A stretch of DNA of 64,000 nucleotides from Flavobacteriales bacterium (GTDB taxonomy: Bacteria > Bacteroidota > Bacteroidia > Flavobacteriales_D > Sanyastnellaceae), in NCBI GenBank assembly GCA_018402085.1, contig JAGYJM010000002.1, positions 682,001 through 746,000 of the forward strand, read 5' to 3'. Positions 39,301 through 49,647 of this stretch are shown piece by piece (within the stretch, counting starts at the first letter, position 1; every line of letters starts with the position of its first letter). The position numbers were made by a program, and so were the translations under genes. The notes under the pieces were generated by a model. The model was not told the DNA's origin, did no database searches, and saw only the letters and a list, made by a program, of their open reading frames with translations.

Positions 39301-40046
39301 TAAAACACCACATTCACAAACAGTTCAATCCCCCTAAAATCAAAGGTGAGGTCATTCGAAGGCGCAGAGGCACGCAGTTGTGGGGCTGAAAACGATTCAG
39401 CAACAGGCCAGCGATAACGCAGCTCAGGCGTCCATTGCAAAATGAAATTCAGGTGGTCACGAACCGTGATTTTTTGTCCGATCGAAAAATCACCACCGAT
39501 GTAAACGTAATCTACCGTCAGTGATGTCGCTTGAGGTGCCACGAATGGAGAAGGTACATAGGCGTCGATCTCCGGATCGAGGTAGAATGGATTGCTGAGC
39601 TGATCTTCACGGAAACGTTCGAAACCAATGAAACCGTCGAAACCGTAGACCATGGTAAACGTGCGGTTCGGCTTGAAAAACTCCATCCCCATGCGGAAGT
39701 CTGTCCGGAAATGGTCACGCGTAACATAGTTGAAGGTGATGGTCGTATCTGACCATTCGAGCGGTAGGTTCTGCCGTTCATCGCGCACGCGGTCAACGAT
39801 TTCGTACCCCACCTGAAAGCGCCATTTTTTGTTCGGCTGCGTCTGTCGTTTGTACATCACGCCGAAATGTGCGCGTACCGGGTCGCCGTTCATGAGAAAA
39901 AGCACTCCGGGTGTGAGATTCACCCCGATGGCATTGATACGATCGGGCATTTCATACTCCATCGGCTCGTTGTCGTATTGAGCCGAAACCTCAAGGCTGC
40001 TGAGCCAGAGTGATAGAGGTAAAATGAGATAGATGCATGACTTCAC
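39300..40046 (-). CDS. Secreted hypothetical (outer-membrane-beta-barrel-like) protein
   Basis: Signal peptide MKSCIYLILPLSLWLSSLEVSAQ; alternating aromatic strands; C-terminal VNVVF. Confidence 0.6.
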   Translation of the reverse strand: MKSCIYLILPLSLWLSSLEVSAQYDNEPMEYEMPDRINAIGVNLTPGVLFLMNGDPVRAHFGVMYKRQTQPNKKWRFQVGYEIVDRVRDERQNLPLEWSDTTITFNYVTRDHFRTDFRMGMEFFKPNRTFTMVYGFDGFIGFERFREDQLSNPFYLDPEIDAYVPSPFVAPQATSLTVDYVYIGGDFSIGQKITVRDHLNFILQWTPELRYRWPVAESFSAPQLRASAPSNDLTFDFRGIELFVNVVF

Positions 40047-40159
40047 ATCGGGAAGGTAATTGTTTTGGATCAGTCGTTAATCATGTTTAACCGACTCCTT
40101 CCGACTGGTCTTCCTGATAAGTCACGATCCTCAACACCTGCTTTCTTTACCTTCGCATC

Positions 40160-41413
40160 ATGAAGTTATTGTTCAAGAATATCAAGGGACTTGTGGGAGC
40201 GTTTGATGCACCTCCCGGGGTGCGTTCAGGCGCAGAAATGGATCAATTACCGGTCATCGAGCATGCCTGGCTGGCGGTTGAAGACGGCATCATCGCCGAT
40301 TTCGGTTCAATGGAAGACTGGCCCGGAATCAGTGACTGGCGTGGCCTTGAGATCGAGGATGCAGATGGCAAGTACATCCTGCCGGGCTGGGTAGATTCGC
40401 ATACCCACCTGGTCTACGCTGCAAGCCGCGAGCAGGAGTTTGAAGATCGGATCAAAGGATTGACGTACCAGGAAATTGCCGCTCGGGGCGGTGGTATTTT
40501 GAATTCTGCGCGCAAGCTGGCAGATGCTTCTGAAGAAGAGCTTTTTGAAAGCGCCCTGAAAAGGGCGGATGCGTTGATTCGCTTCGGTACAACGGCCTTT
40601 GAGATAAAAAGCGGGTACGGACTAACCCTCGAAACGGAGTTGAAAATGTTGCGGGTCGTCAGGCGGCTGAAAGAGGTGCTGCCGGTGCCCGTGCGCGCCA
40701 CTTTTCTTGGGATGCATGCGGTGCCTGAGTCGTACAAGACGAATCCGGATGCTTATGTGAAGCATGTCATCGAAGATATGCTTCCGGCGGTGGCTGATGA
40801 AGGTCTTGCAGATTATGTGGATGCCTTCCTTGAAGACGGGTATTTCAGTGCTGCACAAACCCTCGAGCTGCTAAGGGCAGCAACGGCCTACGGCATGAAG
40901 GGGAAAGTTCATGTGAATCAGTTTACGGCAACGGGTGGCGTGCGCACCTGCGTTGAAGCCGGTGCCTTGTCGGTTGACCACCTTGAAGAACTCATTGACG
41001 ACGACATCGCAGCACTCAAAGGCAGTTCAACAATGCCGGTTGCATTACCGTCATGCTCTTTCTTCCTCGGAATTCCGTATACCCCGGCAAGGCGGATCAT
41101 TGATGCCGGACTCCCACTCGCCCTCGCCAGCGATAACAACCCCGGAAGTACGCCCAGCGGGAATATGAACCTCGTAGTCGCCCTGGCTTGTATCAAAATG
41201 AAGATGACCCCTGCTGAGGCGATCACTGCCGCAACAATCAACGCAGCGCACGCTTTGGAAATCGGGTCACACGCAGGCAGTATTCATCCCGGCGCTCCGG
41301 CGAATATGATCCTCACAGAGAAAATGCCTTCGCTGGCATACCTACCATACGCATTCGGCGAGAACCATATCGAGCGGGTTTACATTAACGGAAAGGTGTA
41401 CGAGGGAGCCTGA
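40160..41413 (+). CDS. hutI: Imidazolonepropionase
   Basis: ILPGWVDSHTHLVYAASREQEFEDRIKGLTYQEIAARGGGILNSARKL; HVNQFTATGGV; ALASDNNPGST. Confidence 0.96.
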   Translation: MKLLFKNIKGLVGAFDAPPGVRSGAEMDQLPVIEHAWLAVEDGIIADFGSMEDWPGISDWRGLEIEDADGKYILPGWVDSHTHLVYAASREQEFEDRIKGLTYQEIAARGGGILNSARKLADASEEELFESALKRADALIRFGTTAFEIKSGYGLTLETELKMLRVVRRLKEVLPVPVRATFLGMHAVPESYKTNPDAYVKHVIEDMLPAVADEGLADYVDAFLEDGYFSAAQTLELLRAATAYGMKGKVHVNQFTATGGVRTCVEAGALSVDHLEELIDDDIAALKGSSTMPVALPSCSFFLGIPYTPARRIIDAGLPLALASDNNPGSTPSGNMNLVVALACIKMKMTPAEAITAATINAAHALEIGSHAGSIHPGAPANMILTEKMPSLAYLPYAFGENHIERVYINGKVYEGA

Positions 41414-41454
41414 GTGTGAAAAATTTTTCTCATCTTTAAGGGAGAATCCACTCT

Positions 41455-42831
41455 ATGCAAGATGCTGATGTACTGGTAGTTGACGATGACGTTGAATTGG
41501 CGCTGTTGCTTGAAGGCCTGTTGAAGAAACAATCCTGGACCGTTGCGAGAGCCTCTTCGGTCAACGAAGTAAAAGGCTGGCTAAGCCGGCACTCGCCCAG
41601 GCTTGTGTTATGTGACTACCGGCTTCCCGACGGGAGCGGCATTGATATTCTCCACCTCGTTCATGAAAAGGATGAGCACATCCCTGTCATGCTAATGACA
41701 GGTTACTCCGATGTGCGTCTCGCTGTGTCAGCACTGAAACAAGGTGCAGTAGATTTTTTATCAAAACCACTTCAGCCCGAAGAGCTGACCCGAAAGGTAA
41801 CAGGCTTGCTACAACAGCAGAAGAAAAGCAAGCCGAAAAAGTCTGCAGTCAAACCTGGCGCACCTTCAGGAGACAAGCGCTTCATTCACGGTAAGAGTGT
41901 GAAAGCGCTCAGACTGAAAGAACAGATTCGACTGGTGGCACGCTCGCCTTTGTCGGTCTTGATTCAGGGTGAAACGGGAACCGGGAAAGAGTTCGTTGCC
42001 CTCAAAATTCATGAGCAGAGCCGTCGGTCAGCTGGTCCTTTTGTTGCGGTAGATTGTGGCGCACTGCCCGAGAATATGGCCGCTGGTGAACTCTTCGGAT
42101 ATGAAAAGGGAGCATTCACAGGAGCGGTATCATCGCACAAGGGATGCTTCGAACAAGCCGAAGGCGGAACCCTGTTTCTCGATGAACTCGGCAACCTGAG
42201 CTACGACAACCAAATGCGGCTGCTGCGCGTGTTGCAAGAACATTCAGTAAGGCGCCTCGGGGCTACTAAAGAAAGAAAGGTGGATGTGCGCATCCTCTCG
42301 GCCACGAATGAAGACCTTACTGAAGCCATCAGAGAGGGCACTTTCAGGGAAGATATCTTTCACCGATTGAATGAGTTTCCCCTGCGCACCATCGCACTGC
42401 GCGAAAGAATGGAAGACCTGGAAGACTTTGTGCGGTACTTTCTCAAACTCGCGAACCGGCAGCTAGGCAGAAAAGTGAAAGGCATCTCCGACCTTGCAAT
42501 CGCGAAGCTGATAAAATATTCATGGCCGGGTAACTTACGTGAATTACGCAATGTGATTACCCGTAGTGTACTCGCTTGCGAAACTGATCGCCTCGATGCC
42601 GATGACTTGCCCTGGCTACTTGACCACCAAGACGCTCATTCACATGGCGGTGCTTCTTCTCGTAACCGCACACTAAGGCCGCTCAAAGAAAGCGTGGCAG
42701 AGGCAGAAAAGCGAGCAATTCTGGATGCGCTTGAATACACTTCTAATAATCGCACAAGAGCTGCAGCGCTGCTGGCCATTGACCGGAGAACCCTCTACAA
42801 CAAACTAAAAGAGCACCGTATCGATGGCTGA
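41455..42831 (+). CDS. Sigma-54-dependent response regulator (NtrC family)
   Basis: REC domain VLVVDDDVELALL; GETGTGKEFVA; ELFGYEKGAFTGAVSS; Fis-like C-terminal HTH. Confidence 0.96.
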   Translation: MQDADVLVVDDDVELALLLEGLLKKQSWTVARASSVNEVKGWLSRHSPRLVLCDYRLPDGSGIDILHLVHEKDEHIPVMLMTGYSDVRLAVSALKQGAVDFLSKPLQPEELTRKVTGLLQQQKKSKPKKSAVKPGAPSGDKRFIHGKSVKALRLKEQIRLVARSPLSVLIQGETGTGKEFVALKIHEQSRRSAGPFVAVDCGALPENMAAGELFGYEKGAFTGAVSSHKGCFEQAEGGTLFLDELGNLSYDNQMRLLRVLQEHSVRRLGATKERKVDVRILSATNEDLTEAIREGTFREDIFHRLNEFPLRTIALRERMEDLEDFVRYFLKLANRQLGRKVKGISDLAIAKLIKYSWPGNLRELRNVITRSVLACETDRLDADDLPWLLDHQDAHSHGGASSRNRTLRPLKESVAEAEKRAILDALEYTSNNRTRAAALLAIDRRTLYNKLKEHRIDG

Positions 42832-43516
42832 GAAAAGCAGCACATCCAAAGATTTACGCGCCGAAACAGCCGGAGCATCGCTCGTGAGAAACATCGCACA
42901 TGAATTGCGCAACCCGCTGACGAATGTCAGACTGGCATACGCTCAGCTGCTCGACGAAATGGGCGAACGCAATGCGCAAGCTGAAGCCTATCACTTATTA
43001 ATTGAACGAAACCTCCGTAAGGTGGATGACTTAATTGACACTCTGCTGCGCACCTACGGAGAGGTCAAACTGCGTTTGCAGCCCCTGTCGCCTGAAAAGA
43101 TCGTGCAATGCGCCATCCATAATGTGCAGGATCGGGCCGACTTGAAGCAGGTGAAACTGGTCGTTTCCAAAAGCCATATAAACCAACAGATATCGGCAGA
43201 TCCAGATCATTTGGAGCTTGCCCTGACAAATGTGCTGCTCAATGCCGTAGAGGCCGCAGCTATTGAAAGACAAAAAGTCTACGTTGATTGCCGGTCTGAA
43301 GAAGACACCTTCAGATTGACCATTCGGGACGAGGGTCCGGGACTTCCGGATGATATGGAGCGTATTTTCTCTCCGTTTTACAGCGGTCGAAGGGGAGGTA
43401 CGGGGCTCGGCCTGACCGTCACCCGCGTGATTATTGATGCGCACGAGGCCCAGCTCAAAGCCGAAAACCATCCCGAGGGAGGCGCGGTATTCACATTTCT
43501 TTTTAAAACTGTGTAA
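42824..43516 (+). CDS. Sensor histidine kinase without evident sensory domain
   Basis: NIAHELRNPLTNVRLAYAQL; DEGPGLPDDMERIFSPFYSGRRGGTGLGLTV; overlaps the regulator gene. Confidence 0.93.
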   Translation: MAEKSSTSKDLRAETAGASLVRNIAHELRNPLTNVRLAYAQLLDEMGERNAQAEAYHLLIERNLRKVDDLIDTLLRTYGEVKLRLQPLSPEKIVQCAIHNVQDRADLKQVKLVVSKSHINQQISADPDHLELALTNVLLNAVEAAAIERQKVYVDCRSEEDTFRLTIRDEGPGLPDDMERIFSPFYSGRRGGTGLGLTVTRVIIDAHEAQLKAENHPEGGAVFTFLFKTV

Positions 43517-43643
43517 TTTCTTACACAGGTGTGTACGTTTTATCCCGCCATTTCTGGCGGTTAAACATCACAAAACATTGATTATCAATTTTTTATATAT
43601 GTGGCATGGTATTCCCACTATATAGCGTAAACAGATACGAATT

Positions 43644-44171
43644 ATGGAAACAAATACCATGTCACAAGAAGTGAAACAAGAACAGCCAAAAAAGAGGAAA
43701 CACGCTTTGTTAGGATTTGACCGCACCGAGGCTCGTCGCATCACAGATGCGCTGAACGAAGTATTGGCCAACTACTCTATGCATTATCAGAAACTGCGCA
43801 ACTTTCACTGGAACGTCGTAGGAGCCGACTTTTTTGATGTCCATGAAAAGTTTGAAGATCAGTACAATGAAGCGAAAGAAAACATTGACGAAGTCGCAGA
43901 GCGAATTCGCATTTACGGCGATACCCCGTTCAGCAACATGAGCGATTACCTCAAGCACTCTACCATCAAGGAGTCGCCGACCGACATGAAGGCGATGGAA
44001 ATGGTCAAAGAAATTCTCAAAGATTATCGCATTCTACTCGAATACCTCACCGAAGTAGTAGAAGTCGCGCTCGATACAGGAGACAGCGGAACCGAGGATA
44101 TGTGCAAAGGCTTCATCAAAGACATCGAGGTGCACCACTGGATGATGAGCTCTTTCTCAGCAGATGCCTGA
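43644..44171 (+). CDS. dps: Dps/ferritin-like DNA-binding protein
   Basis: LANYSMHYQKLRNFHWNVVGADFFDVHEKFEDQYNEAKENIDEVAERIR. Confidence 0.95.
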   Translation: METNTMSQEVKQEQPKKRKHALLGFDRTEARRITDALNEVLANYSMHYQKLRNFHWNVVGADFFDVHEKFEDQYNEAKENIDEVAERIRIYGDTPFSNMSDYLKHSTIKESPTDMKAMEMVKEILKDYRILLEYLTEVVEVALDTGDSGTEDMCKGFIKDIEVHHWMMSSFSADA

Positions 44172-44212
44172 TCAGCAGAATCATCAAATTATTCATTGAA
44201 AAAGTAAAAATT

Positions 44213-44416
44213 ATGAGTACCGATTTTAATACCGATAAGTTAAAAGCCAGATGGCAGGAAGCCGTTGGTAAACTGAAACAAAAATATGGCGAAGTCATCG
44301 ATGATGACATCGTTCACGCTGAAGGAGTGACCGATGAAGTGGTTGGTAAGCTGCGACAGAAACTCAATAAAACCGAAGAAGAAGTTCGTAAAGAGCTCGA
44401 TTCACTCATAAAGTAG
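44213..44416 (+). CDS. CsbD family stress protein
   Basis: STDFNTDKLKARWQEAVGKLKQKYGEVIDDDIVHAEG. Confidence 0.85.
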   Translation: MSTDFNTDKLKARWQEAVGKLKQKYGEVIDDDIVHAEGVTDEVVGKLRQKLNKTEEEVRKELDSLIK

Positions 44417-44460
44417 TGAGCGCTGAGAATCAACCCTTTAACCACAAACACCCTAAAACG

Positions 44461-44913
44461 ATGAAATCACTGAAACATAGTATATGGATTCTTGCAGCCA
44501 CGTTTTTTCTGCTGACTGCATGCGAGAGCCGCGACGGTAACGCACAGGATCAGAAAGACGCGAAGAAAAGCGCTCAGGAAGACAAGATGTTTGAAGACGA
44601 GAGGAAGGCTCTTAAAGCAGAGCTTCAGGATACCCGCAAGCGTATCAAAAAAGAGGTCAATACCCTCGAAAAGCAAATGGCTAAAGCCGACAAAAAGACG
44701 GAGAGACGTATTGACAGCATGAAAGTGACGCTTGAAAAACGCCAGCAAAAGGTGCAGAAGCAACTTGATGCAGTTAGTGAAGCAACTGACGAATCCTGGT
44801 CTGACGTCAAGCGGAAGACCGATAAGATGGTTGACGACATTGACCGCGAACTTGAGTCACTCGGCAAGGAGCTTAAGGAAACGTGGAACGATGTCGGAGA
44901 TGGCAACAGTTAA
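44461..44913 (+). CDS. Coiled-coil lipoprotein, unknown function
   Basis: MKSLKHSIWILAATFFLLTACESRDGN lipobox, Lys/Glu-rich coiled coil. Confidence 0.7.
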   Translation: MKSLKHSIWILAATFFLLTACESRDGNAQDQKDAKKSAQEDKMFEDERKALKAELQDTRKRIKKEVNTLEKQMAKADKKTERRIDSMKVTLEKRQQKVQKQLDAVSEATDESWSDVKRKTDKMVDDIDRELESLGKELKETWNDVGDGNS

Positions 44914-45043
44914 GTTGCCCTTTGTCAGGACCAAGCTGAAAGTCACTCCAGAACGGGGTGGCTTTTTCTTTTGTATTATCGTCAATTCTGCTTGAATACT
45001 GTTGCGAAAACACGCATTTTCGTCTCCTCAAAAGATGATCACC

Positions 45044-46741
45044 ATGGCCAGAAGACTCGTAGAATGCGTACCCAATATTTCAGAAGGAAGAAACCGCGAC
45101 ATTATTGATGCAGTGGCATCTGTCGTTGAAACGGTTGAAGGTGTTAAACTGCTTGATGTTGATCCGGGAAGTTCAACCAACCGCACCGTCATCACTTTTG
45201 TTGGCGAGCCGGAAGTCATGGTTGAAGCTGCATTTCGCCTCATCAAGCGAGCCTCAGAGCTCATTGATATGCGCAAGCACAAGGGTGAACACCCTCGCAT
45301 GGGAGCTACGGATGTTTGTCCGTTCGTTCCCGTTAGCAACGTCAGCATAGACGATTGCATCGAGCTTGCCCGTGCACTTGCCAAGCGTGTAGGTGAAGAG
45401 CTAAATATCCCCGTATATCTTTATGAGAGTGCCGCTCAAGATGAAAAACGACGCAACCTTGCGTACTGTCGAAGTGGCGAGTACGAAGGCATGGCGAAAA
45501 TATCAAAGCCTGAATGGAAGCCTGATTTTGGCCCGAATGAATTCAATGACCACGTCCGCCAGACCGGTGTCACTGCCATTGGCGCCCGTGATTTCCTCGT
45601 GGCTTACAACATCAACCTGAATACCACTTCTACGCGTCGTGCCAATGCCGTGGCCTTTGACATCCGCGAGGCGGGTCGTGTCAAGCGTGAGGGTAACCTG
45701 CTCACCGGAAAAAAAGTGCTTGATGAAAACGGCGAACCTGTGCGCATTCCCGGTTCTCTGAAAGCAGTGAAGGGCATCGGCTGGTACATCGAAGAGTATG
45801 GCATCGCCCAGTTGTCACTCAACTTGACCAATATCAGTATCACCCAGGTGCATACGGCCTTTGATGAAGCCTGCGAGCGTGCACGCGATCGGGGGCTGCG
45901 CGTGACGGGTAGTGAGATTGTAGGACTGATTCCGAAAAAAGTGCTGATCGATGCTGCCCACCATTACCTGAAGAAGCAAGAGCGTTCAATGGGCATTTCA
46001 GAGGCAGAGAAAATTAAAATTGCCGTGAAGTCACTCGGATTAGATGACCTTAAGCCCTTTGATCCGCGGGAGAAAGTTATTGAGTACATGCTTGAGGATG
46101 CTTCTGAGAAGCGTCTGATCGACCTGAACCTGGTTGATTTTGCACAAATGACCAGCTACGAATCACCAACTCCGGGTGGAGGTTCAATTGCAGCATATGT
46201 GGGTGCCTTAGGCGTTTCGCTAGGTACCATGGTGGCCAATCTGAGTGCGCATAAGCGCGGCTGGGACGATCGCTGGGAAGCATTCTCTGAATGGGCCGTT
46301 CGCGGAATGGAGTTGCAAGAGACGCTACTGTCATTGGTTGACGAAGACACCCAGGCCTTTAATCGCATCATGGATGCCTACGGCATGCCAAAAGGCAATG
46401 AGGCAGAGAAGCAGGCGCGTAAAGACGCCATTCAGGAGGCCACGAAATACGCTATTGAAATTCCGTTGCAGGTGGCTCGAACTTCGTTGCAAAGCATGGC
46501 GGTCATGAAAGAGATGGCGGCCACAGGTAATCCGAATAGTGTGACAGACGCCGGAGTGGGTGCACTTTGTGCGCGCACTGCAGTGATAGGCGCTGCCATG
46601 AACGTACAGGTAAATACCGGTGATCTTGAAGATGCACACTACAGCGCAAAAGCGCTGGATGAAGCGGCGCAACTGATCCGTCAGGCCGAAGTAATAGAAC
46701 TGGAGGTTCGGGACATCGTGCAGCGCGTACTTGCCCGATAG
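45044..46741 (+). CDS. ftcD: Glutamate formimidoyltransferase fused to formimidoyl-THF cyclodeaminase
   Basis: MARRLVECVPNISEGRNRDIIDAV...HPRMGATDVCPFVPV; C-terminal ESPTPGGGSIAAYVGALG. Confidence 0.95.
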   Translation: MARRLVECVPNISEGRNRDIIDAVASVVETVEGVKLLDVDPGSSTNRTVITFVGEPEVMVEAAFRLIKRASELIDMRKHKGEHPRMGATDVCPFVPVSNVSIDDCIELARALAKRVGEELNIPVYLYESAAQDEKRRNLAYCRSGEYEGMAKISKPEWKPDFGPNEFNDHVRQTGVTAIGARDFLVAYNINLNTTSTRRANAVAFDIREAGRVKREGNLLTGKKVLDENGEPVRIPGSLKAVKGIGWYIEEYGIAQLSLNLTNISITQVHTAFDEACERARDRGLRVTGSEIVGLIPKKVLIDAAHHYLKKQERSMGISEAEKIKIAVKSLGLDDLKPFDPREKVIEYMLEDASEKRLIDLNLVDFAQMTSYESPTPGGGSIAAYVGALGVSLGTMVANLSAHKRGWDDRWEAFSEWAVRGMELQETLLSLVDEDTQAFNRIMDAYGMPKGNEAEKQARKDAIQEATKYAIEIPLQVARTSLQSMAVMKEMAATGNPNSVTDAGVGALCARTAVIGAAMNVQVNTGDLEDAHYSAKALDEAAQLIRQAEVIELEVRDIVQRVLAR

Positions 46742-46910
46742 GGAAATACCTGCTGAAGCTGTATTCAATACAGAATGCGGTGAAATCTCCTGCTTCCTGA
46801 AATCCTACACCAGAATTGCGAACGGTTTTCCTGAATGGAGTATCTATTCGGGTCAACTTTACGTATCAGGAAGAAGACCCACACCGCCCTGAAAACAGCT
46901 AATTTCTGAA

Positions 46911-49190
46911 TTGAACGCAGCAGCTAACATATCCGCACGTCAGCGACTTGAGCGAGTAGTTTATTTCTTCCCGCTTCAACTGCTGTTTCTGCACTTCAAA
47001 AAGAATCTGTTCCTGCTGTTTTTCTGGGTTTTGCTGTTTGGTTATACCCTTAATTACTTTGCTGCCCGCTATGGCGTGGCCTACCAGTTTTTGTATCCCG
47101 AATATGTAGGGCAGAACAGCCTCTTTGCCTTTGCGATGGTCGGATTTGCGCTGGGCGGTTTTATCCTGGCGTTTAACCTGTACACCTACATACTGCATGG
47201 CTACCGGTTTCCGTTCATCGCGACACTGAACAGACCTTTTCTCAAGTTCAGCGTAAACAATTTTATCATTCCCTTCAGCTTTGTGCTGACGTATATTTTC
47301 GCGAGCATAAAGTTTCAACAGACGCAAGAGTTGCTCGGTGATGAGCGCATTGCGATGAACATTTTCGGTTTTATGCTTGGGATGTTCAGTTTTCTGCTGA
47401 TCTCACTGCTTTATTTTCGTTTCACGAATAAGAACGTACTTAGCTACGAGACTGCCGACCAGGAAAAGCGAAAAAAGACGCGTGAAGAAATGGTCAAAAC
47501 GAACCTCCACCGCCGGGCACAATGGGGCAGTGGCTTTCATAAAAACGAGTGGAGGGTAGAAACATATCTTGCAAGTTGGTATAGGGTGAAGCTGGCACGA
47601 ACGGCACATCACTATGATCGTGGCTTGCTCGCAAAGGTACTCGCGCAGAACCACCTGAACGCGAGTATTTTTGAGCTGCTGCTCATCGCATCGTTCATCC
47701 TTATTGGGTCGCTCGGGGAGAATCCCTACTTCGTCTTGCCCGCCGCTGCGAGTGTGATGCTGCTATTTACCATGCTGTTAATGCTGATCAGTGCATTGCA
47801 CAGCTGGATTCGGGGTTGGACGGTGACCGTATTCGTTTTGGTCTTTGTGGTCATTAACTTCTCTATGCCGCAGCTCGGGTTTTTGAATGTCGAGAACCAT
47901 GCTTACGGCCTTGATTATGACGCACCCATGGCGAATTACGACAAAGATTATATTCTCTCGCTGAACAACAACGACTCGATGGCTACGGCCGATTTTAAGC
48001 TAACCGTAGGCATATTAAACAATTGGCGGCGCAAACACCAGGCAGAGGCCATACGTACCGGACAAAAACCAAAACTGGTCATTATCAATACGAGTGGGGG
48101 AGGGTCACGTTCTGCTTTGTGGACTTTCAGCAGCCTCTCGTACGCTGACAGCATTCTTGGAGGGCGGCTCTTCAACCATGCGGCATTGATTTCCGGTTCA
48201 TCCGGAGGGATGATCGGTGCTGCTTATCTACGAGAGCTGAAGTTACAAGAGGCGCAAGACAGCCTTGCGGTTATTCATCGTTCAACGCACCTCACGCGGA
48301 TAGGGCAAGACTTACTGAATCCGATTATTTTCAGTATTGCCACCAATGACTTTTTTGTGCGTTACCAAAAGGTGCAAGACGGTGATCGTGAGTACACCAA
48401 AGACCGCGCCTGGGCTTTTGAAAAACGCCTCAACGAGAATACAGATTACCTTTTAGACAAGAGGCTTGGCGATTATGTTGAGCCTGAGCAGAAAGGCATC
48501 ATACCAATGATGGTTATGGCACCTACGATTGTTAACGACGGCCGACGGCTGCTGATCAGCGCCCAGCCATGCAGTTACCTCACTCAGAACAAACCCATCA
48601 GCACAGTGAACTACGAAGCCATTGGTGAAGATGTAGAGTTTCTCCGCCTTTTTCGCGATCAGGATCCCTACAACCTGAAGTTCACCAGCGCTTTGCGTAT
48701 GAACGCAACCTTTCCCTATGTTTTGCCCATTGTCACGCTGCCTTCAGAACCTCCTGTGGAAGTAATGGACGCCGGAATGCGCGATAATTTCGGCATGAAG
48801 ACGACCTTGCAGTTCTTGTATACCTTCCGCAACTGGATCAACACGAATACCAGCGGCGTAGTTATTCTGCAGGTGCGCGATGTACAGCGCAACAGTGAAC
48901 GCCAGCGCATTCAGCAGACCCTCTTCAACAGGGTGATGGCCCCGTTGGGCTCCGTTTATGGTAATTTCACAAGGATGCAGGATTATAACAATGATCAGCT
49001 CATCCGTTACCTGTCAGCCTGGTTTGAAAATGACATTGATATTGTCACCTTTCAACTGGCGCCAAGCAAAGAATCGTCGGTATCTCTGAGCTGGCACTTA
49101 ACCTCTACTGAAAAGCAGACCATTCGTCGTGAGCTTAATTCTGAAGAATTCACCGGTGCGGTAGAAACGCTGGAAACATTGTTGCCCTAA
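46911..49190 (+). CDS. Patatin-like phospholipase with N-terminal membrane domain
   Basis: TSGGGSRSALWTF oxyanion motif, ISGSSGGMIGA nucleophile elbow, DAGMRDNFG; several N-terminal TM helices. Confidence 0.85.
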   Translation: MNAAANISARQRLERVVYFFPLQLLFLHFKKNLFLLFFWVLLFGYTLNYFAARYGVAYQFLYPEYVGQNSLFAFAMVGFALGGFILAFNLYTYILHGYRFPFIATLNRPFLKFSVNNFIIPFSFVLTYIFASIKFQQTQELLGDERIAMNIFGFMLGMFSFLLISLLYFRFTNKNVLSYETADQEKRKKTREEMVKTNLHRRAQWGSGFHKNEWRVETYLASWYRVKLARTAHHYDRGLLAKVLAQNHLNASIFELLLIASFILIGSLGENPYFVLPAAASVMLLFTMLLMLISALHSWIRGWTVTVFVLVFVVINFSMPQLGFLNVENHAYGLDYDAPMANYDKDYILSLNNNDSMATADFKLTVGILNNWRRKHQAEAIRTGQKPKLVIINTSGGGSRSALWTFSSLSYADSILGGRLFNHAALISGSSGGMIGAAYLRELKLQEAQDSLAVIHRSTHLTRIGQDLLNPIIFSIATNDFFVRYQKVQDGDREYTKDRAWAFEKRLNENTDYLLDKRLGDYVEPEQKGIIPMMVMAPTIVNDGRRLLISAQPCSYLTQNKPISTVNYEAIGEDVEFLRLFRDQDPYNLKFTSALRMNATFPYVLPIVTLPSEPPVEVMDAGMRDNFGMKTTLQFLYTFRNWINTNTSGVVILQVRDVQRNSERQRIQQTLFNRVMAPLGSVYGNFTRMQDYNNDQLIRYLSAWFENDIDIVTFQLAPSKESSVSLSWHLTSTEKQTIRRELNSEEFTGAVETLETLLP

Positions 49191-49229
49191 CCACAGTTGC
49201 ATCGGTATCTTTGCAATAAGAACAGTGTT

Positions 49230-49538
49230 ATGTTAGGAACACCCATTCAGCGCCTGCGCGTCATCGCCATCCTCGAAGGCATAAGTTACTTGCTATTCGC
49301 TATCACCATGCCACTCAAGTATGGGTATGACATCCGTGAACCGAACATGTACGTAGGTATGGCCCACGGCTATCTCTTTGTGCTCTATATCGTTCTGGCC
49401 ATCTATGCGATCATCCGTTATCGCTGGAACTTCCGTCAGAGCGCACTCACACTCGTAGCCTCGATTATCCCCTTTGGCACCTTCTACGCTGATCACGTCT
49501 TTTTCAAGAAAGTAGCAGCCGATAAGAAGGTAGGTTAA
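49230..49538 (+). CDS. DUF3817 domain-containing membrane protein
   Basis: LRVIAILEGISYLLFAITMPLKYGYDIREPNMYVGMAHGYLFVLY...SIIPFGTFYADH. Confidence 0.9.
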   Translation: MLGTPIQRLRVIAILEGISYLLFAITMPLKYGYDIREPNMYVGMAHGYLFVLYIVLAIYAIIRYRWNFRQSALTLVASIIPFGTFYADHVFFKKVAADKKVG

Positions 49539-49647
49539 TTCGAAGCCTGCATCAGCTTATCTTTTCGGCTGAATGATTCCGCATTTCCCTTAATTTGAGG
49601 GGTCATCGGAAAAGTCATTTTCCGTAGGTTTATCAAAATCACAGGAA

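Noticed and set aside
39106-39389. ORFs with PDPRSPI repeats (39106..39303, 39165..39389)
   Set aside because: Translations of the 7-bp gatcccc satellite; no plausible protein.
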